DNA of 64,000 nt from Celeribacter neptunius (GTDB lineage: Bacteria; Pseudomonadota; Alphaproteobacteria; Rhodobacterales; Rhodobacteraceae): positions 178,395 through 242,394 of the forward strand of contig NZ_FORH01000001.1 of the NCBI RefSeq assembly GCF_900113955.1. The letters run 5' to 3'. Under the pieces are notes generated by a model that worked only from the letters and a program-made list of their open reading frames with translations, made no database searches and was not told the origin of the DNA. Positions within the stretch are counted from its first letter, which is position 1. Each line of letters opens with the position of its first letter. Positions 42,565 through 51,284 of this stretch are shown one piece after another. The translations under genes and the position numbers were made by a program.

Positions 42565-43488
42565 CTAGGGCAGGAGCACGATCTTGCCCGCCGGGCGTTG
42601 CATCAGCGCCTCATGCGCTGCGGGGGCTTGGGCCAGCGGAAAGCTCCCGGCCACGATCGGGCGCAAGGCGCCACGTTCTGCAAGCCCGGCCAGTTCCGTG
42701 AGATCTGCGGCACTCGGCGCGACCATGATCCGGGCGACGCTTTTGCCCTCGGTTGCGGCCCGGGCCTCGGCCCCTTCCGAGAGCGGCAGGAGAGTGATCA
42801 GCCGGCCGCTTGGCGCCAAAGCCGTGACGCCGCGATCCGCCTGATCCCCGCCAGCATGATCGAAGATCAGATCGAACGGCCCGAAATCGGTGAAATCCTC
42901 GGTCTTGTAGTCGATCACGTGATCGGCGCCCAGATCGCGAGCAATCTCCGCCTTGGCCGCACTCACCGTGGTCCAGACCTCGGCGCCAAGCGCCTTGGCG
43001 ATTTGTACGGCGAGATGTCCGACCCCGCCGGCACCGGCATGGATCAGCACTTTTTCCCCGGCTTTGAGGCCGCCATGGGTGACCAGCCCCTGCCAGGCGG
43101 TCAGACCGGCCAGGGGCAGGGCGCCGGCCTCGGCGTCAGAGAGCGCCTCCGGGGTTTTGGCGAGCTCATGGGCGGCGGCAAGCGCCTCTTCGGCATAGGC
43201 ATTTGCCGGCGCCGGGAAGGTGGGCATGCCAAAGACCCGGTCACCGGGGGTAAAGCCGCTCACCTCGGGCCCCACGGCCAATACCGTGCCGGCGAGATCC
43301 CAGCCGATGGTGAAGGGCGGTTCGCCCAGAAGCGGCACGTCGCCGTTGCGAACCATCAGATCGACGGGGTTGATCCCCGCCGCATGGACGCGGATATGAA
43401 GCTCGCCCGGACCCGGAGCGGGCAGGGTGACGTCTTCAAGCGTCAGGACATCGGCGGGGCCGGTGGTTGATTGGGTGATGCGTTTCAT
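42565..43488 (-). CDS. NADPH:quinone reductase-like zinc-free MDR oxidoreductase
   Basis: The 307-residue protein belongs to the medium-chain dehydrogenase/reductase family, zeta-crystallin/quinone-reductase branch. It has GINPVDLMVRNGD, GWDLAGTVLAVGPEV near the N-terminus and the NADPH fold GAGGVGHLAVQIAKALGA. The structural and catalytic zinc cysteines of alcohol dehydrogenases are absent. ATG 43488 has GGAG 8 bases upstream. The divergent HxlR regulator gene starts 93 bases away and likely controls it. It may reduce quinones or alpha,beta-unsaturated carbonyls. Confidence 0.87.
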   Translation of the reverse strand: MKRITQSTTGPADVLTLEDVTLPAPGPGELHIRVHAAGINPVDLMVRNGDVPLLGEPPFTIGWDLAGTVLAVGPEVSGFTPGDRVFGMPTFPAPANAYAEEALAAAHELAKTPEALSDAEAGALPLAGLTAWQGLVTHGGLKAGEKVLIHAGAGGVGHLAVQIAKALGAEVWTTVSAAKAEIARDLGADHVIDYKTEDFTDFGPFDLIFDHAGGDQADRGVTALAPSGRLITLLPLSEGAEARAATEGKSVARIMVAPSAADLTELAGLAERGALRPIVAGSFPLAQAPAAHEALMQRPAGKIVLLP

Positions 43489-43511
43489 TGGAGTGTCTCC
43501 ATTCGATTGTG

Positions 43512-43572
43512 TGTATATGGCCAATCTAAGAAGTCACTATATATTGTGAAGTATGAACCTTTTTGATATATA
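43512..43572. promoter_or_regulatory. Divergent promoters with shared palindromic operator (oxidoreductase/HxlR)
   Basis: The palindrome TCACTATATATTGTGA (43534-43549, 7 of 8 pairs match) lies between the two genes. Rightwards, TTGTGA (43544-43549) and TATATA (43567-43572), 17 bases apart, fit a promoter for the HxlR gene. Leftwards, TAGTGA (43534-43539) and TATACA (43512-43517), 16 bases apart, fit one for the oxidoreductase. The operator covers both -35 boxes, so one bound dimer could repress both genes. The rightward start site would fall close to ATG 43581, suggesting a leaderless mRNA. Confidence 0.6.
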
Positions 43573-43580
43573 CTATCCTT

Positions 43581-43970
43581 ATGGAAAGCATGGATCACAT
43601 TTCTTACGATATGTTTCGTCGCACCTGCCCGTCGCATACGGTGCTGGAACTGTTGAGCAACAAATGGGCCTATCTGGCAGTGATGGCGCTCAAACGCGGA
43701 CGGCATCGCTATTCCGAGATGCAAAGACGGCTCGAAGGCGTCAGCCCGAAAATGCTGACCCAGACCCTGCGGGCGCTGGAGCGCGACGGGCTGGTGCTGC
43801 GCGAGGTCTATCCGGTGGTGCCGCCACGGGTCGAATATGAACTGACCCCGCTGGGCGAGGAACTGGCTGCGCTGATGTCCAGCCTGCGGGACTGGGGCGA
43901 GGCGCATGTGCCGGATATTCTGGCGGCGCGGGCACGGTTCGAAGCGGAGAAGGCGGCAAGTGCCACCTGA
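43581..43970 (+). CDS. HxlR-family transcriptional regulator
   Basis: This is a 129-residue winged-helix repressor. The HxlR layout is clear: RRTCPSHTVLELLSNKWAYLAVMAL, then RHRYSEMQRRLEGVSPKMLTQTLRALERDGLV (recognition region) and VPPRVEYELTPLGEEL (wing). C16 is at the conserved redox-sensing position known from QorR and YodB. ATG 43581 was chosen; ATG 43590 is also possible and neither has a strong ribosome-binding site. It is divergent from the quinone-reductase-like gene, as in the QorR-Qor2 pair of Corynebacterium. Confidence 0.88.
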   Translation: MESMDHISYDMFRRTCPSHTVLELLSNKWAYLAVMALKRGRHRYSEMQRRLEGVSPKMLTQTLRALERDGLVLREVYPVVPPRVEYELTPLGEELAALMSSLRDWGEAHVPDILAARARFEAEKAASAT

Positions 43971-44005
43971 GTTGTCTCAAGGGCGATATGTTCGAAAATG
44001 ATAAG

Positions 44006-44032
44006 AAAGGCGGCTGATATGGCCGCCTTTTT
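44006..44032 (+). terminator. Terminator after the HxlR gene
   Basis: A perfect 9-pair stem AAAGGCGGC/GCCGCCTTT with a 7-base loop is followed by a short T-run, 36 bases past the stop. AAA on the left arm also allows use by the convergent gene. Confidence 0.88.
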
Positions 44033-44071
44033 ATATTTGATATCGGATTTCTACTTGCTCTGCTGCGCGTT

Positions 44072-44530
44072 TTAGTGGCCCAGCGGCAGGGTGATCCCGG
44101 TCGAGACCACGCCGTAGACGCCATTGTCATAGCCATTGGCGAGATTGACGAAGAGATATTTGTAATTGAGCTGAAGCGAGGGGGCAAAGCCACGGTAGCC
44201 ATCGCCGAAGGAATGGATGTAGGCGCCGACGATCCCGGCCTGCGCCTGATCTCCGATGTCCCACATCCTGGCAGCCGAGAGATGCACCGACAGGTCGGCC
44301 TCGCTGTCGCGATAGGCCCCCACGGTGTAATTCAACCCGCCCGCGCGTTCCGCCCAGGTGAGCATCAGGCCGGGATTGAATTCGTTGAACCTGTCCCCGG
44401 TCTTGTCGCCCCAATCGCCATAATGATGCGAGGCCAGCGGGATAGACAGATAGTCGGGGGCGCGCCCGTCGGCGAGCGCGGGGGGCGCCAGAGAGAGCGC
44501 CAGTGCAGTGAACAAGCTCCTGATTTGCAT
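44072..44530 (-). CDS. Small exported protein, possible outer-membrane beta-barrel (PagP-like?)
   Basis: The protein has 152 residues, with a signal peptide (MQIRSLFTALALSLAPPALA) and a mature part of alternating hydrophobic/polar strands ending in a short aromatic-free GITLPLGH tail. The pattern H35/H36, N49-E50, D75-S76 (SHHYG, FNEFNPGL, AYRDSE) recalls the catalytic His and Asp-Ser of the lipid A palmitoyltransferase PagP, with similar spacing and length. That resemblance is by eye only and may be chance; other small barrels share the NEFNPG pattern. It lies 17 bases after the next membrane-protein gene's stop, so they may form an operon. Confidence 0.6.
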   Translation of the reverse strand: MQIRSLFTALALSLAPPALADGRAPDYLSIPLASHHYGDWGDKTGDRFNEFNPGLMLTWAERAGGLNYTVGAYRDSEADLSVHLSAARMWDIGDQAQAGIVGAYIHSFGDGYRGFAPSLQLNYKYLFVNLANGYDNGVYGVVSTGITLPLGH

Positions 44531-44547
44531 CGATGATGTCTCTCGTG

Positions 44548-44967
44548 TCAGCTGCCGCCGGTGAACGGCGTATAGGCCAGCGACATGGCGGCATTCATCA
44601 GGGTCCAGATCACGCCAAGGAGTTTCATCCCTTTGCCGGAATCGCCCTTGGGCTTGGCGAGCCAGACGGCGCGGGCCACGGCCAGAAGGTAGATGCCGAA
44701 GAGGATGAACACCACCGGGATCAGCCCGTAGAGCGGCGGGATCGCCAGGAGCAGCACATAGACCGGAACGAAGAACAGCGCGGCGAGGTAATTGCCGGCC
44801 CAGAACGTGTCGCCCAGCCCCTCGCGCCCCATCAGAAGGCTTTTCCAGAAGCCTAATGTGAACATGCGGGCGCGCTCCTCGCGGATATCGGCCTCATGTT
44901 CCGGCGTCAGATCGGCGGGGATATGCGCGTCATGTTGCGGATCTTGCGGGGCTTTCGGATCGGTCAT
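44548..44967 (-). CDS. Small inner-membrane protein, unknown function
   Basis: The 139-residue protein has a charged, His/Asp/Glu-rich N-terminus (DPKAPQDPQHDAHIP) followed by three likely membrane segments (NYLAALFFVPVYVLLLAIPP, LIPVVFILFGIYLLAVARAV, GVIWTLMNAAMSLAY). The FTLGFWKSLLMGREGLGDTFW segment before the first helix is amphipathic. The arrangement recalls DUF2628-type proteins, but I would not assign it. ATG 44967 has AAAGGAG 9 bases upstream. It is followed by the possible barrel gene on the same strand. Confidence 0.78.
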   Translation of the reverse strand: MTDPKAPQDPQHDAHIPADLTPEHEADIREERARMFTLGFWKSLLMGREGLGDTFWAGNYLAALFFVPVYVLLLAIPPLYGLIPVVFILFGIYLLAVARAVWLAKPKGDSGKGMKLLGVIWTLMNAAMSLAYTPFTGGS

Positions 44968-44998
44968 CTGGGTCTCCTTTGGCCGCATCCTGCGCATG

Positions 44999-45026
44999 AA
45001 AAAGGGCGCCCCGCAAGGCACCCTTT
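44999..45026 (-). terminator. Terminator after the hemerythrin gene
   Basis: On the minus strand AAAGGGTGCC and GGCGCCCTTT pair (one T-G) around TTGCGG and run into TTTTT, 41 bases past the stop. Confidence 0.85.
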
Positions 45027-45066
45027 CAGTCTTGTTGGCGGTTTCCTGTGGCATTTCAGCGCCACA

Positions 45067-45630
45067 TCAGCCGCGCAGCTTGTGATGCAGGATGATCGGC
45101 ACCACCAGATCCTCCTCATCCGCCAGGTGACGGTCAAGGATCGAGCCGATCTTGTCGACATGGGCATGGATCGCCCCGGCCTCGTCATACATGTCGGCGG
45201 GCGACAGATGCGCCAGTTGAACGATCCGGTTGGCGCCGCGCTTGAAGGTCTCGAGCGTGCCGTCGAGCGCCTCGTGATCGGTCTCCAGCATGTCGAGCCC
45301 GGCGATCAGCCGGCTTTCCGCATGCCCCAGCTCCGGGAAGAACCTGCGATCTTCCCATGTGTGGTGGCCATGCAGGCTCTGGAGCAGGATATGCCCGTAT
45401 TTCGCGAGTTTCTGCGCATAGATCTGATCCTCCATCCTTTTGTCCAGAAAGGCCTCCGTGTCCTCCCGGAGATAGGAGGACAGAGCCCGGAACATGTCAT
45501 GAGCGCTCATCCATTTCTGGACGGAGCGGGTGAAATTCGGGTGATCCGGCCATGTATCGCGCGGATAATCCCGAAGCAGGAGCTGCATCTCTTCGGGCAA
45601 CCCCTGTCTTTTGTTTACAGGGTAGGTCAT
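45067..45630 (-). CDS. Hemerythrin-domain protein (HHE)
   Basis: The 187-residue protein is a four-helix bundle of the hemerythrin HHE class. The likely di-iron ligands are in LHGHHTWEDRRFFPE, ETDHEALD and DRHLADEEDLVVP (the usual H...H-x3-E...H...H-x4-D/E layout). Bacterial hemerythrins bind oxygen or nitric oxide or help repair Fe-S clusters; no partner gene here decides which. It starts at ATG 45630 and has its own downstream terminator. A cytochrome c', another gas-binding protein type, lies 6 kb away. Confidence 0.83.
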   Translation of the reverse strand: MTYPVNKRQGLPEEMQLLLRDYPRDTWPDHPNFTRSVQKWMSAHDMFRALSSYLREDTEAFLDKRMEDQIYAQKLAKYGHILLQSLHGHHTWEDRRFFPELGHAESRLIAGLDMLETDHEALDGTLETFKRGANRIVQLAHLSPADMYDEAGAIHAHVDKIGSILDRHLADEEDLVVPIILHHKLRG

Positions 45631-45690
45631 GGCGGGAATATGGGGAGCGCCGATATGGTTACAATATAACGCTCGCGCAGGGCGACCCCG

Positions 45691-46635
45691 CTATCCGCGC
45701 ACAAAGATCCGGCGCACCACCGGCCATTGCGAGATCGCCATACCGCCCAAGATCAGCGCCAGGGCGATCAGAAGGCTCGGCGGCAAAGGTTCGCTCAGGA
45801 CCAGTGCCCCCAGAACCACCGACCAGACCGGCACCTGATAATTCACCAATGTCATGAAGGTCGGCCCGGCGGAGCGGATCACCAGCACCCTGAGTTGGTT
45901 CATCGCCGCCGTAGAGATGACGCCGAGAAAGATCAGCGCGACAAAGGCCTTGAGTGGCGGCAGGCCAGGGGCGCCTTCGGCGGCGATCGAGAAGGGCAGG
46001 GTGATGAGCGCGCCGCTGGCCATCATGATCGTGGTCAATGCGGTGGAATTGATCGGCGGGATGCGCCGCACGGTGATCGAATTGAGGGCGTAGCAAAAGG
46101 CAACGGTGAGACAGGCCAGGCGACCCCAGACTTCGAGATCGGCACCGGAACTGTGCAGCGCGTCCTGACCGACCAGAAGGAAAACGCCGAAGAAGCCGAG
46201 TGTCACGCCGATCACCGAACGCAGGCTCAGCCGTTCGCCTGCCACCATGAAATGCGCCATCGGCAGCACCACCAAGGGCACGGCGGCCATCGAGGTCCCG
46301 GCAAAGCCGGAGGTGACATATTGCTGACCCCAGTTCAGCAGCAGAAAGGGAATGCCGGAGGACACCGCGCCGGCCCAGATCAGCGACAGCGGATGCGGGC
46401 GGTTGCCGGGGTCCGTGCCCATGCGAAACCCCTCGCGCCCCCAAAACACCGCCATGACCATCGCCGCGATGGTGAGCCGGAAGGTGGCGAGCCAGAAGGG
46501 CGTCACGCCCGTGAGTGCGATCTCGATCACCATGAAGGTGGAGCCCCAGACAAAGCCCAGGATGCCGACCATGACCCAGGAGGCGCGGGTGATCTCGGGG
46601 AGGGGCGAGAGTCTAGCGTTCATCGGGCGCGTCAT
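45691..46635 (-). CDS. EamA-family (DMT) transporter
   Basis: This is a 314-residue protein with about ten membrane helices in two EamA repeats: ILGFVWGSTFMVIEIALTGV then a second half with VNYQVPVWSVVLGALVLSEPL. The GSTF/VWG and E-in-the-loop patterns are typical of DMT exporters. The start may be ATG 46635 or the nearby ATG 46623; both overlap the end of the upstream cupin gene by 11-23 bases, so the two are translationally linked. Substrate unknown. Confidence 0.83.
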   Translation of the reverse strand: MTRPMNARLSPLPEITRASWVMVGILGFVWGSTFMVIEIALTGVTPFWLATFRLTIAAMVMAVFWGREGFRMGTDPGNRPHPLSLIWAGAVSSGIPFLLLNWGQQYVTSGFAGTSMAAVPLVVLPMAHFMVAGERLSLRSVIGVTLGFFGVFLLVGQDALHSSGADLEVWGRLACLTVAFCYALNSITVRRIPPINSTALTTIMMASGALITLPFSIAAEGAPGLPPLKAFVALIFLGVISTAAMNQLRVLVIRSAGPTFMTLVNYQVPVWSVVLGALVLSEPLPPSLLIALALILGGMAISQWPVVRRIFVRG

Positions 46636-47107
46636 AGGGGGAGGTCGTCGCAGGCGTGCCGTCGAGTGTGCTGTAGCGCCGTTCCGAGACCTCGGTCGCG
46701 CCGGGAGCGCGGGTGAAGCGCAGGATGCGGTCGTGATCCGGATAGGTGACCGTGTCGCCGGTCGAGCGGGTACCGATCACCAGATAGCGGATCGGGGCCG
46801 GCGTGTCGTTGCGCAGGCAGTGCCCGGTCGCGACCCCGGCCTTGAACGTGGCGGCCTCGCCCGCATGGAGCAGATAGGTCTCGTCGCCCTCGATGACCGT
46901 GGCCGTGCCCTCGATCATATAGACCATCTCGTCCTCGGCCGCGTGCCAATGTTTGATCGAAGAGGCGGAGCCGGGCGGCAGGATTTCCTCGAAAGCGCCG
47001 AATTGCGAGAGCCCCCCGCTGTCGCTGAACAAAAGTGCTTCATAGGGGCCGCAGGCGGCGGTTGCGCCGCTGTCCCTGCGCACGGTTGTCGGGGTGAATT
47101 TGGGCAT
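46613..47107 (-). CDS. Cupin-domain protein
   Basis: This is a 164-residue single-cupin protein. The cupin motifs are KHWHAAEDEMVYMIEG (motif 1, with the metal-binding His/Glu set) and RYLVIGTRS (end of motif 2); GHCLRNDTPAPIR lies in the second strand pair. It may be an enzyme or a binding protein; cupins are too varied to say. ATG 47107 was chosen from the MPKFTPTTVRRD start; the frame runs on upstream without protein character. It overlaps the EamA gene downstream and probably works with it. Confidence 0.8.
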   Translation of the reverse strand: MPKFTPTTVRRDSGATAACGPYEALLFSDSGGLSQFGAFEEILPPGSASSIKHWHAAEDEMVYMIEGTATVIEGDETYLLHAGEAATFKAGVATGHCLRNDTPAPIRYLVIGTRSTGDTVTYPDHDRILRFTRAPGATEVSERRYSTLDGTPATTSPYDAPDER

Positions 47108-47130
47108 GATGATCCTGAAATACGTGATCA

Positions 47131-47160
47131 AAAGAAAAGGCCCCGACGCGGGTCGGGGCC
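47131..47160 (-). terminator. Terminator after the VPLPA-CTERM gene
   Basis: GGCCCCGAC and GTCGGGGCC form a perfect 9-pair stem with a 4-base loop. On the minus strand it runs into TTTTCTTTT, 72 bases past the stop of the upstream gene. Confidence 0.88.
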
Positions 47161-47231
47161 TCTCGTCCAGAGAGTGATAGGGGCGGGGGAGGCGTCTTGT
47201 CCAGCCACTTACCCCGTCGGAGGGGCATTGC

Positions 47232-47861
47232 TCAGCTGATTTTGCGACGGCGCTTGACCCCTGCGAACAGGCCGAGCGCCGCCAGGAGCAAAGGTGCACT
47301 GGCCGGGAGAGGCACGGCGGCGGCCGGGCTGTAATCGGTGAAAACGCGGACGTAATCGCCGGGGTTGCTGGCGGTCCAATCAACCCAGAGTTTGGTGTTG
47401 TCATTCGAGTCGACCCAAACGGAATCACCGCCTTCGAGCCCGAGCAGGCTGGGCGAGAGATAGGTGACGCCGGGCGCCCCGAGAAACGCGCTGGCCGAGA
47501 CCAGTGCGGAAGTGGTGGCAACGCCATAGATGGCGCTGTCGAACTGGACCCAGCCGACCTGGTGCGCGGTGTTGAGCGGATCGAAGGCGAGATAATGACT
47601 GGAGATGTAGCTTCCGGCGCTGATGCCGGAGCCGATGTTCACGCTGACATCCTCGGTCAGGACAACGTTTTGCTGTTCATCGAACGCATAGAGGTTGAGG
47701 TCGTCGAAGTTGTTCTGGCCGACCGAAAAGCCGCTGGTGCCGCTCAGATTGACGAAACTGCCGCTTCCTGTCGTCACGGCGCCGGTTATGATGGTGGCGA
47801 AAGCAGGTGTTGAATACAGAAACAGGGCCGCGAACGCGGCTTTGAGCATGTTGATTTTCAT
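47232..47861 (-). CDS. VPLPA-CTERM sorting-signal protein
   Basis: This 209-residue exported protein has a signal peptide (MKINMLKAAFAALFLYSTPA). Its C-terminus is a textbook sorting tag: VPLPASAP, a hydrophobic helix (LLLAALGLFAG), then VKRRRKIS. Such tags are recognised by exosortase-type membrane enzymes that move proteins to the surface or polysaccharide matrix. The body is Ser/Gly/Asp-rich with many strands and no cysteine, like many PEP-CTERM proteins. No exosortase gene is in the window. ATG 47861 has a GGGGGG run about 8 bases upstream. Confidence 0.85.
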   Translation of the reverse strand: MKINMLKAAFAALFLYSTPAFATIITGAVTTGSGSFVNLSGTSGFSVGQNNFDDLNLYAFDEQQNVVLTEDVSVNIGSGISAGSYISSHYLAFDPLNTAHQVGWVQFDSAIYGVATTSALVSASAFLGAPGVTYLSPSLLGLEGGDSVWVDSNDNTKLWVDWTASNPGDYVRVFTDYSPAAAVPLPASAPLLLAALGLFAGVKRRRKIS

Positions 47862-47995
47862 CGTAGATCCCCCCGGAATGACCGCAAGACTGGTTAACAA
47901 AAGATGAAAGCAGTGTCCGAGAGGAAATTGATTCGAGTCAAGATCGCTTGGGTTTTCTCCGGCTCGGGCAACGTCCGGGACCTCTGAATGCGCAT

Positions 47996-48023
47996 AAAAA
48001 AGCCCCGCCGAAGCGGGGCTTTT
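47996..48023 (-). terminator. Terminator after ilvC
   Basis: On the minus strand AAAAGCCCCGC/GCGGGGCTTTTTT with a TTCG loop forms a strong stem ending in Ts, 18 bases past the ilvC stop. Confidence 0.92.
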
Positions 48024-48040
48024 CAACCTATGCGAGACGC

Positions 48041-49203
<1,163 letters not shown>

Positions 49204-49220
49204 CCTAAGTTGAAAAAATC

Positions 49221-49679
49221 ATGCAAGTTGACGACACCGATCGCCGAATACTGCGCCAGATTCAGGCGGAACCGGCGGCGCTGCCCTCCGATCTCGCCGA
49301 GCGCGCGGGTGTGACCGCAGCGACATTCGCGCGGCGGCTGGAGCGGATGCGCGCCGCCGGCGTGGTGAAAGCGATCCGCGAAGAGGTCGACTGGCGGGCG
49401 CTGGGCTATGGTGTCGAGGTGTCTCTGCGGGTGACCTTGGACAAGACCGAGCCGCGCGCCTTCGACGAATTCATCGCGGCGGCGCGCGAGGTGCCGGAGG
49501 TGATCTCGATTGGGACATTTCTGGGCCGGGTCGATGCGCGGCTGTTGGTGATCGCCCGCGACATGGCGGATTATCAGCGGATCTATCGCGAGAAGATCCT
49601 CACACTGCCGCATATGACGGATATCGAGGCGCTGATGCAGGTGGCGACGATCAAGGACAGCCAGTCGGTGCCGTTGTGA
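49221..49679 (+). CDS. Lrp/AsnC-family regulator
   Basis: This is a 152-residue Lrp-type regulator with an N-terminal helix-turn-helix (DDTDRRILRQIQAEPAALPSDLAERAGVTAATFARRLERMRAAG) and a C-terminal ligand-sensing RAM domain (VSLRVTLDKTEPRAFDEFI... LGRVDARLLVIARDMADY). Proteins of this family sense amino acids and act as octamers. It is divergent from ilvC, suggesting control of that gene and itself. There is no clear ribosome-binding site at ATG 49221. A second Lrp gene lies 135 bases downstream; the two are only moderately alike. Confidence 0.88.
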   Translation: MQVDDTDRRILRQIQAEPAALPSDLAERAGVTAATFARRLERMRAAGVVKAIREEVDWRALGYGVEVSLRVTLDKTEPRAFDEFIAAAREVPEVISIGTFLGRVDARLLVIARDMADYQRIYREKILTLPHMTDIEALMQVATIKDSQSVPL

Positions 49680-49814
49680 GGATGAGGTTTGGAATAGCCG
49701 CAGGATTACCTGACCGGGGGACGGGTCCTGCAATCGCATGCTTCCAGCAAGGCCGATCCTGCAGCGGCTTCGCCTTGATTCCGCAGGAGGATTTGACCGC
49801 CGGGGGAGGCAATA

Positions 49815-50270
49815 ATGATCGATCTCGATGACATCGACCGCAAGCTCATCCGGGCGCTTTGCGAGGATGCGACGCAATCGGCGGGCGCGCTGGGGCGGGC
49901 ATTCGGCCTGAGCCAGCCCGCCACCTGGCGGCGGATCAAGCGGCTTCGGGAAGCGGGCATTTTCGGTCCGCGCCGGGTCGATCTCGACCTCGAGGCCTTG
50001 GGCTTTGGCGTCACCGTGTTTCTCGGTGTAAAACTTGCCACCAAGGGTCGTGTCAGCCTCGAGGATTTCGAGCGCGCCGTGCGCGCCATTCCGGAGGTGC
50101 AGACGGTGCAGCACGTGTTGGGTCTGTTCGATTATCGCCTGCGGGTGGTGGCGCAGGATCTGCCGGATTTCGAACGCGTGCTCCGGCGCCGGATCATGAC
50201 ATTGCCGGGGGTCGGCAATGTCGAGGCCAATGTCGTGCTCTCCGAAGAGCGGCTGCCCGGGCCGATCTGA
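49815..50270 (+). CDS. Second Lrp/AsnC-family regulator
   Basis: This is a 151-residue Lrp-type protein: helix-turn-helix LDDIDRKLIRALCEDATQSAGALGRAFGLSQPATWRRIKRLREAG, then a RAM-type domain (FGVTVFLGVKLATKGRVSLEDFERAV, LGLFDYRLRVVAQDLPDFE). It is the typical transcription-factor size. It is in tandem with the first Lrp gene but shares little sequence beyond the family fold, so they are not a recent duplication. The adjoining gene downstream codes a dioxygenase; a link is not evident. Confidence 0.88.
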   Translation: MIDLDDIDRKLIRALCEDATQSAGALGRAFGLSQPATWRRIKRLREAGIFGPRRVDLDLEALGFGVTVFLGVKLATKGRVSLEDFERAVRAIPEVQTVQHVLGLFDYRLRVVAQDLPDFERVLRRRIMTLPGVGNVEANVVLSEERLPGPI

Positions 50271-50390
50271 GAGGCCGCGCTGGCCGGAGGCGGCGGCGCT
50301 ATGCTCACGCGCATGTTATGGCCTGTCATGACGGAGTTCGCGTCCCTGTGCGTTAATCTTGCAATGAAAACGCACATAAGGATCTGAGCG

Positions 50391-51200
50391 ATGCCGCATG
50401 ACCATTCCGACGACGACCACGATCTGGGATTTCAGCATGATTTGCCGAGGATGCTGGGGCGCAGACGCCTGCTCCAGCTGATGAGCGGTCTGGGGATTGC
50501 CTCGGTGGCGGGCGCGCCAGCGTTGGCGCTCGACTGTGTGGCCCTGCCATGGGAGACCGCCGGGCCGTTCCCGGCGGATGGCAGCAATCGTCGAAGCGGC
50601 ACTGTCATCAATGTCTTGCGCCAATCCGGTGTGATCCGTCGCGATGTCACCGCCTCCTTTGGCGATTATCGGGGCCAGGTCGCCGGCACGGCTTTGACGC
50701 TGGAGCTGAGCTTGCAGGATCACCCGGGGTGTCAGCCGCTCCAGGGCGCGGCGATCTATATCTGGCATTGTGACGCCGACGGCGCCTATTCGATGTATAA
50801 TGTTCCTGAGGCCAATTGGTTGCGCGGTCTTGGCGTGGCCGATGCCGAGGGCAGGGTGACATTCGAGACCATCGTGCCGGGCTGTTATCCCGGGCGCTGG
50901 CCGCATATCCATTTCGAAGTTTTCGAAAGCGCCGAGGCGGCGGTCTCCGGCGCAAAGCCGCTCCTGACCTCCCAGCTCGCCTTGCCAGAGGGTGAAATCG
51001 CCGCGATCTATGAGGCGGACAGGGCGCGCTATGGCGCTTCGGTGCGCAATCTCAGCCGCAGCCCCTTGTCGCGCGACGGGATCTTTCGCAACAACAGCGC
51101 CGCGGAACTGGCGCAGCAGACGATTGCGCTTTCGACGGCGCTGTCGTCCGGCGCGGCAGATGGCCTGTCGGGGCGCTGTGCCATTCCGATTGCACTCTGA
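50391..51200 (+). CDS. Exported intradiol-dioxygenase-like protein
   Basis: This is a 269-residue protein with the intradiol (catechol/protocatechuate) dioxygenase fold. The likely non-haem Fe(III) ligands are Y133 (GAYS after YIWHCDAD), Y166 (GCYPGR), H172 and H174 (PHIHFE). It begins with GRRRLLQLMSGLG, a twin-arginine-type signal, so it should be exported folded. Cytoplasmic ring-cleaving enzymes lack this. Substrate and pathway are unknown; no aromatic-pathway genes are nearby. The weak ribosome-binding site and isolated position suggest its own promoter. Confidence 0.82.
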   Translation: MPHDHSDDDHDLGFQHDLPRMLGRRRLLQLMSGLGIASVAGAPALALDCVALPWETAGPFPADGSNRRSGTVINVLRQSGVIRRDVTASFGDYRGQVAGTALTLELSLQDHPGCQPLQGAAIYIWHCDADGAYSMYNVPEANWLRGLGVADAEGRVTFETIVPGCYPGRWPHIHFEVFESAEAAVSGAKPLLTSQLALPEGEIAAIYEADRARYGASVRNLSRSPLSRDGIFRNNSAAELAQQTIALSTALSSGAADGLSGRCAIPIAL

Positions 51201-51222
51201 TCCGATCGCGGGTCCCGGGTTT

Positions 51223-51253
51223 AAAAAAAAGGGCGCCAGATCGGCGCCCTTTT
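51223..51253. terminator. Bidirectional terminator between the dioxygenase and cytochrome b561 genes
   Basis: A perfect 11-pair stem AAAAGGGCGCC/GGCGCCCTTTT with a 5-base loop has Ts on both sides, serving two convergent genes. Confidence 0.93.
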
Positions 51254-51284
51254 CATTTCTGTTTTCAGCTTCGGTCTCAGCTCG

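Noticed and set aside
49698-49806. Imperfect direct repeat between the two Lrp genes (CCGCAGGAT... and CCGCAGGAGGAT...)
   Set aside because: The copies match only in short blocks, and one includes the ribosome-binding area of the second gene. It is probably chance in GC-rich sequence.
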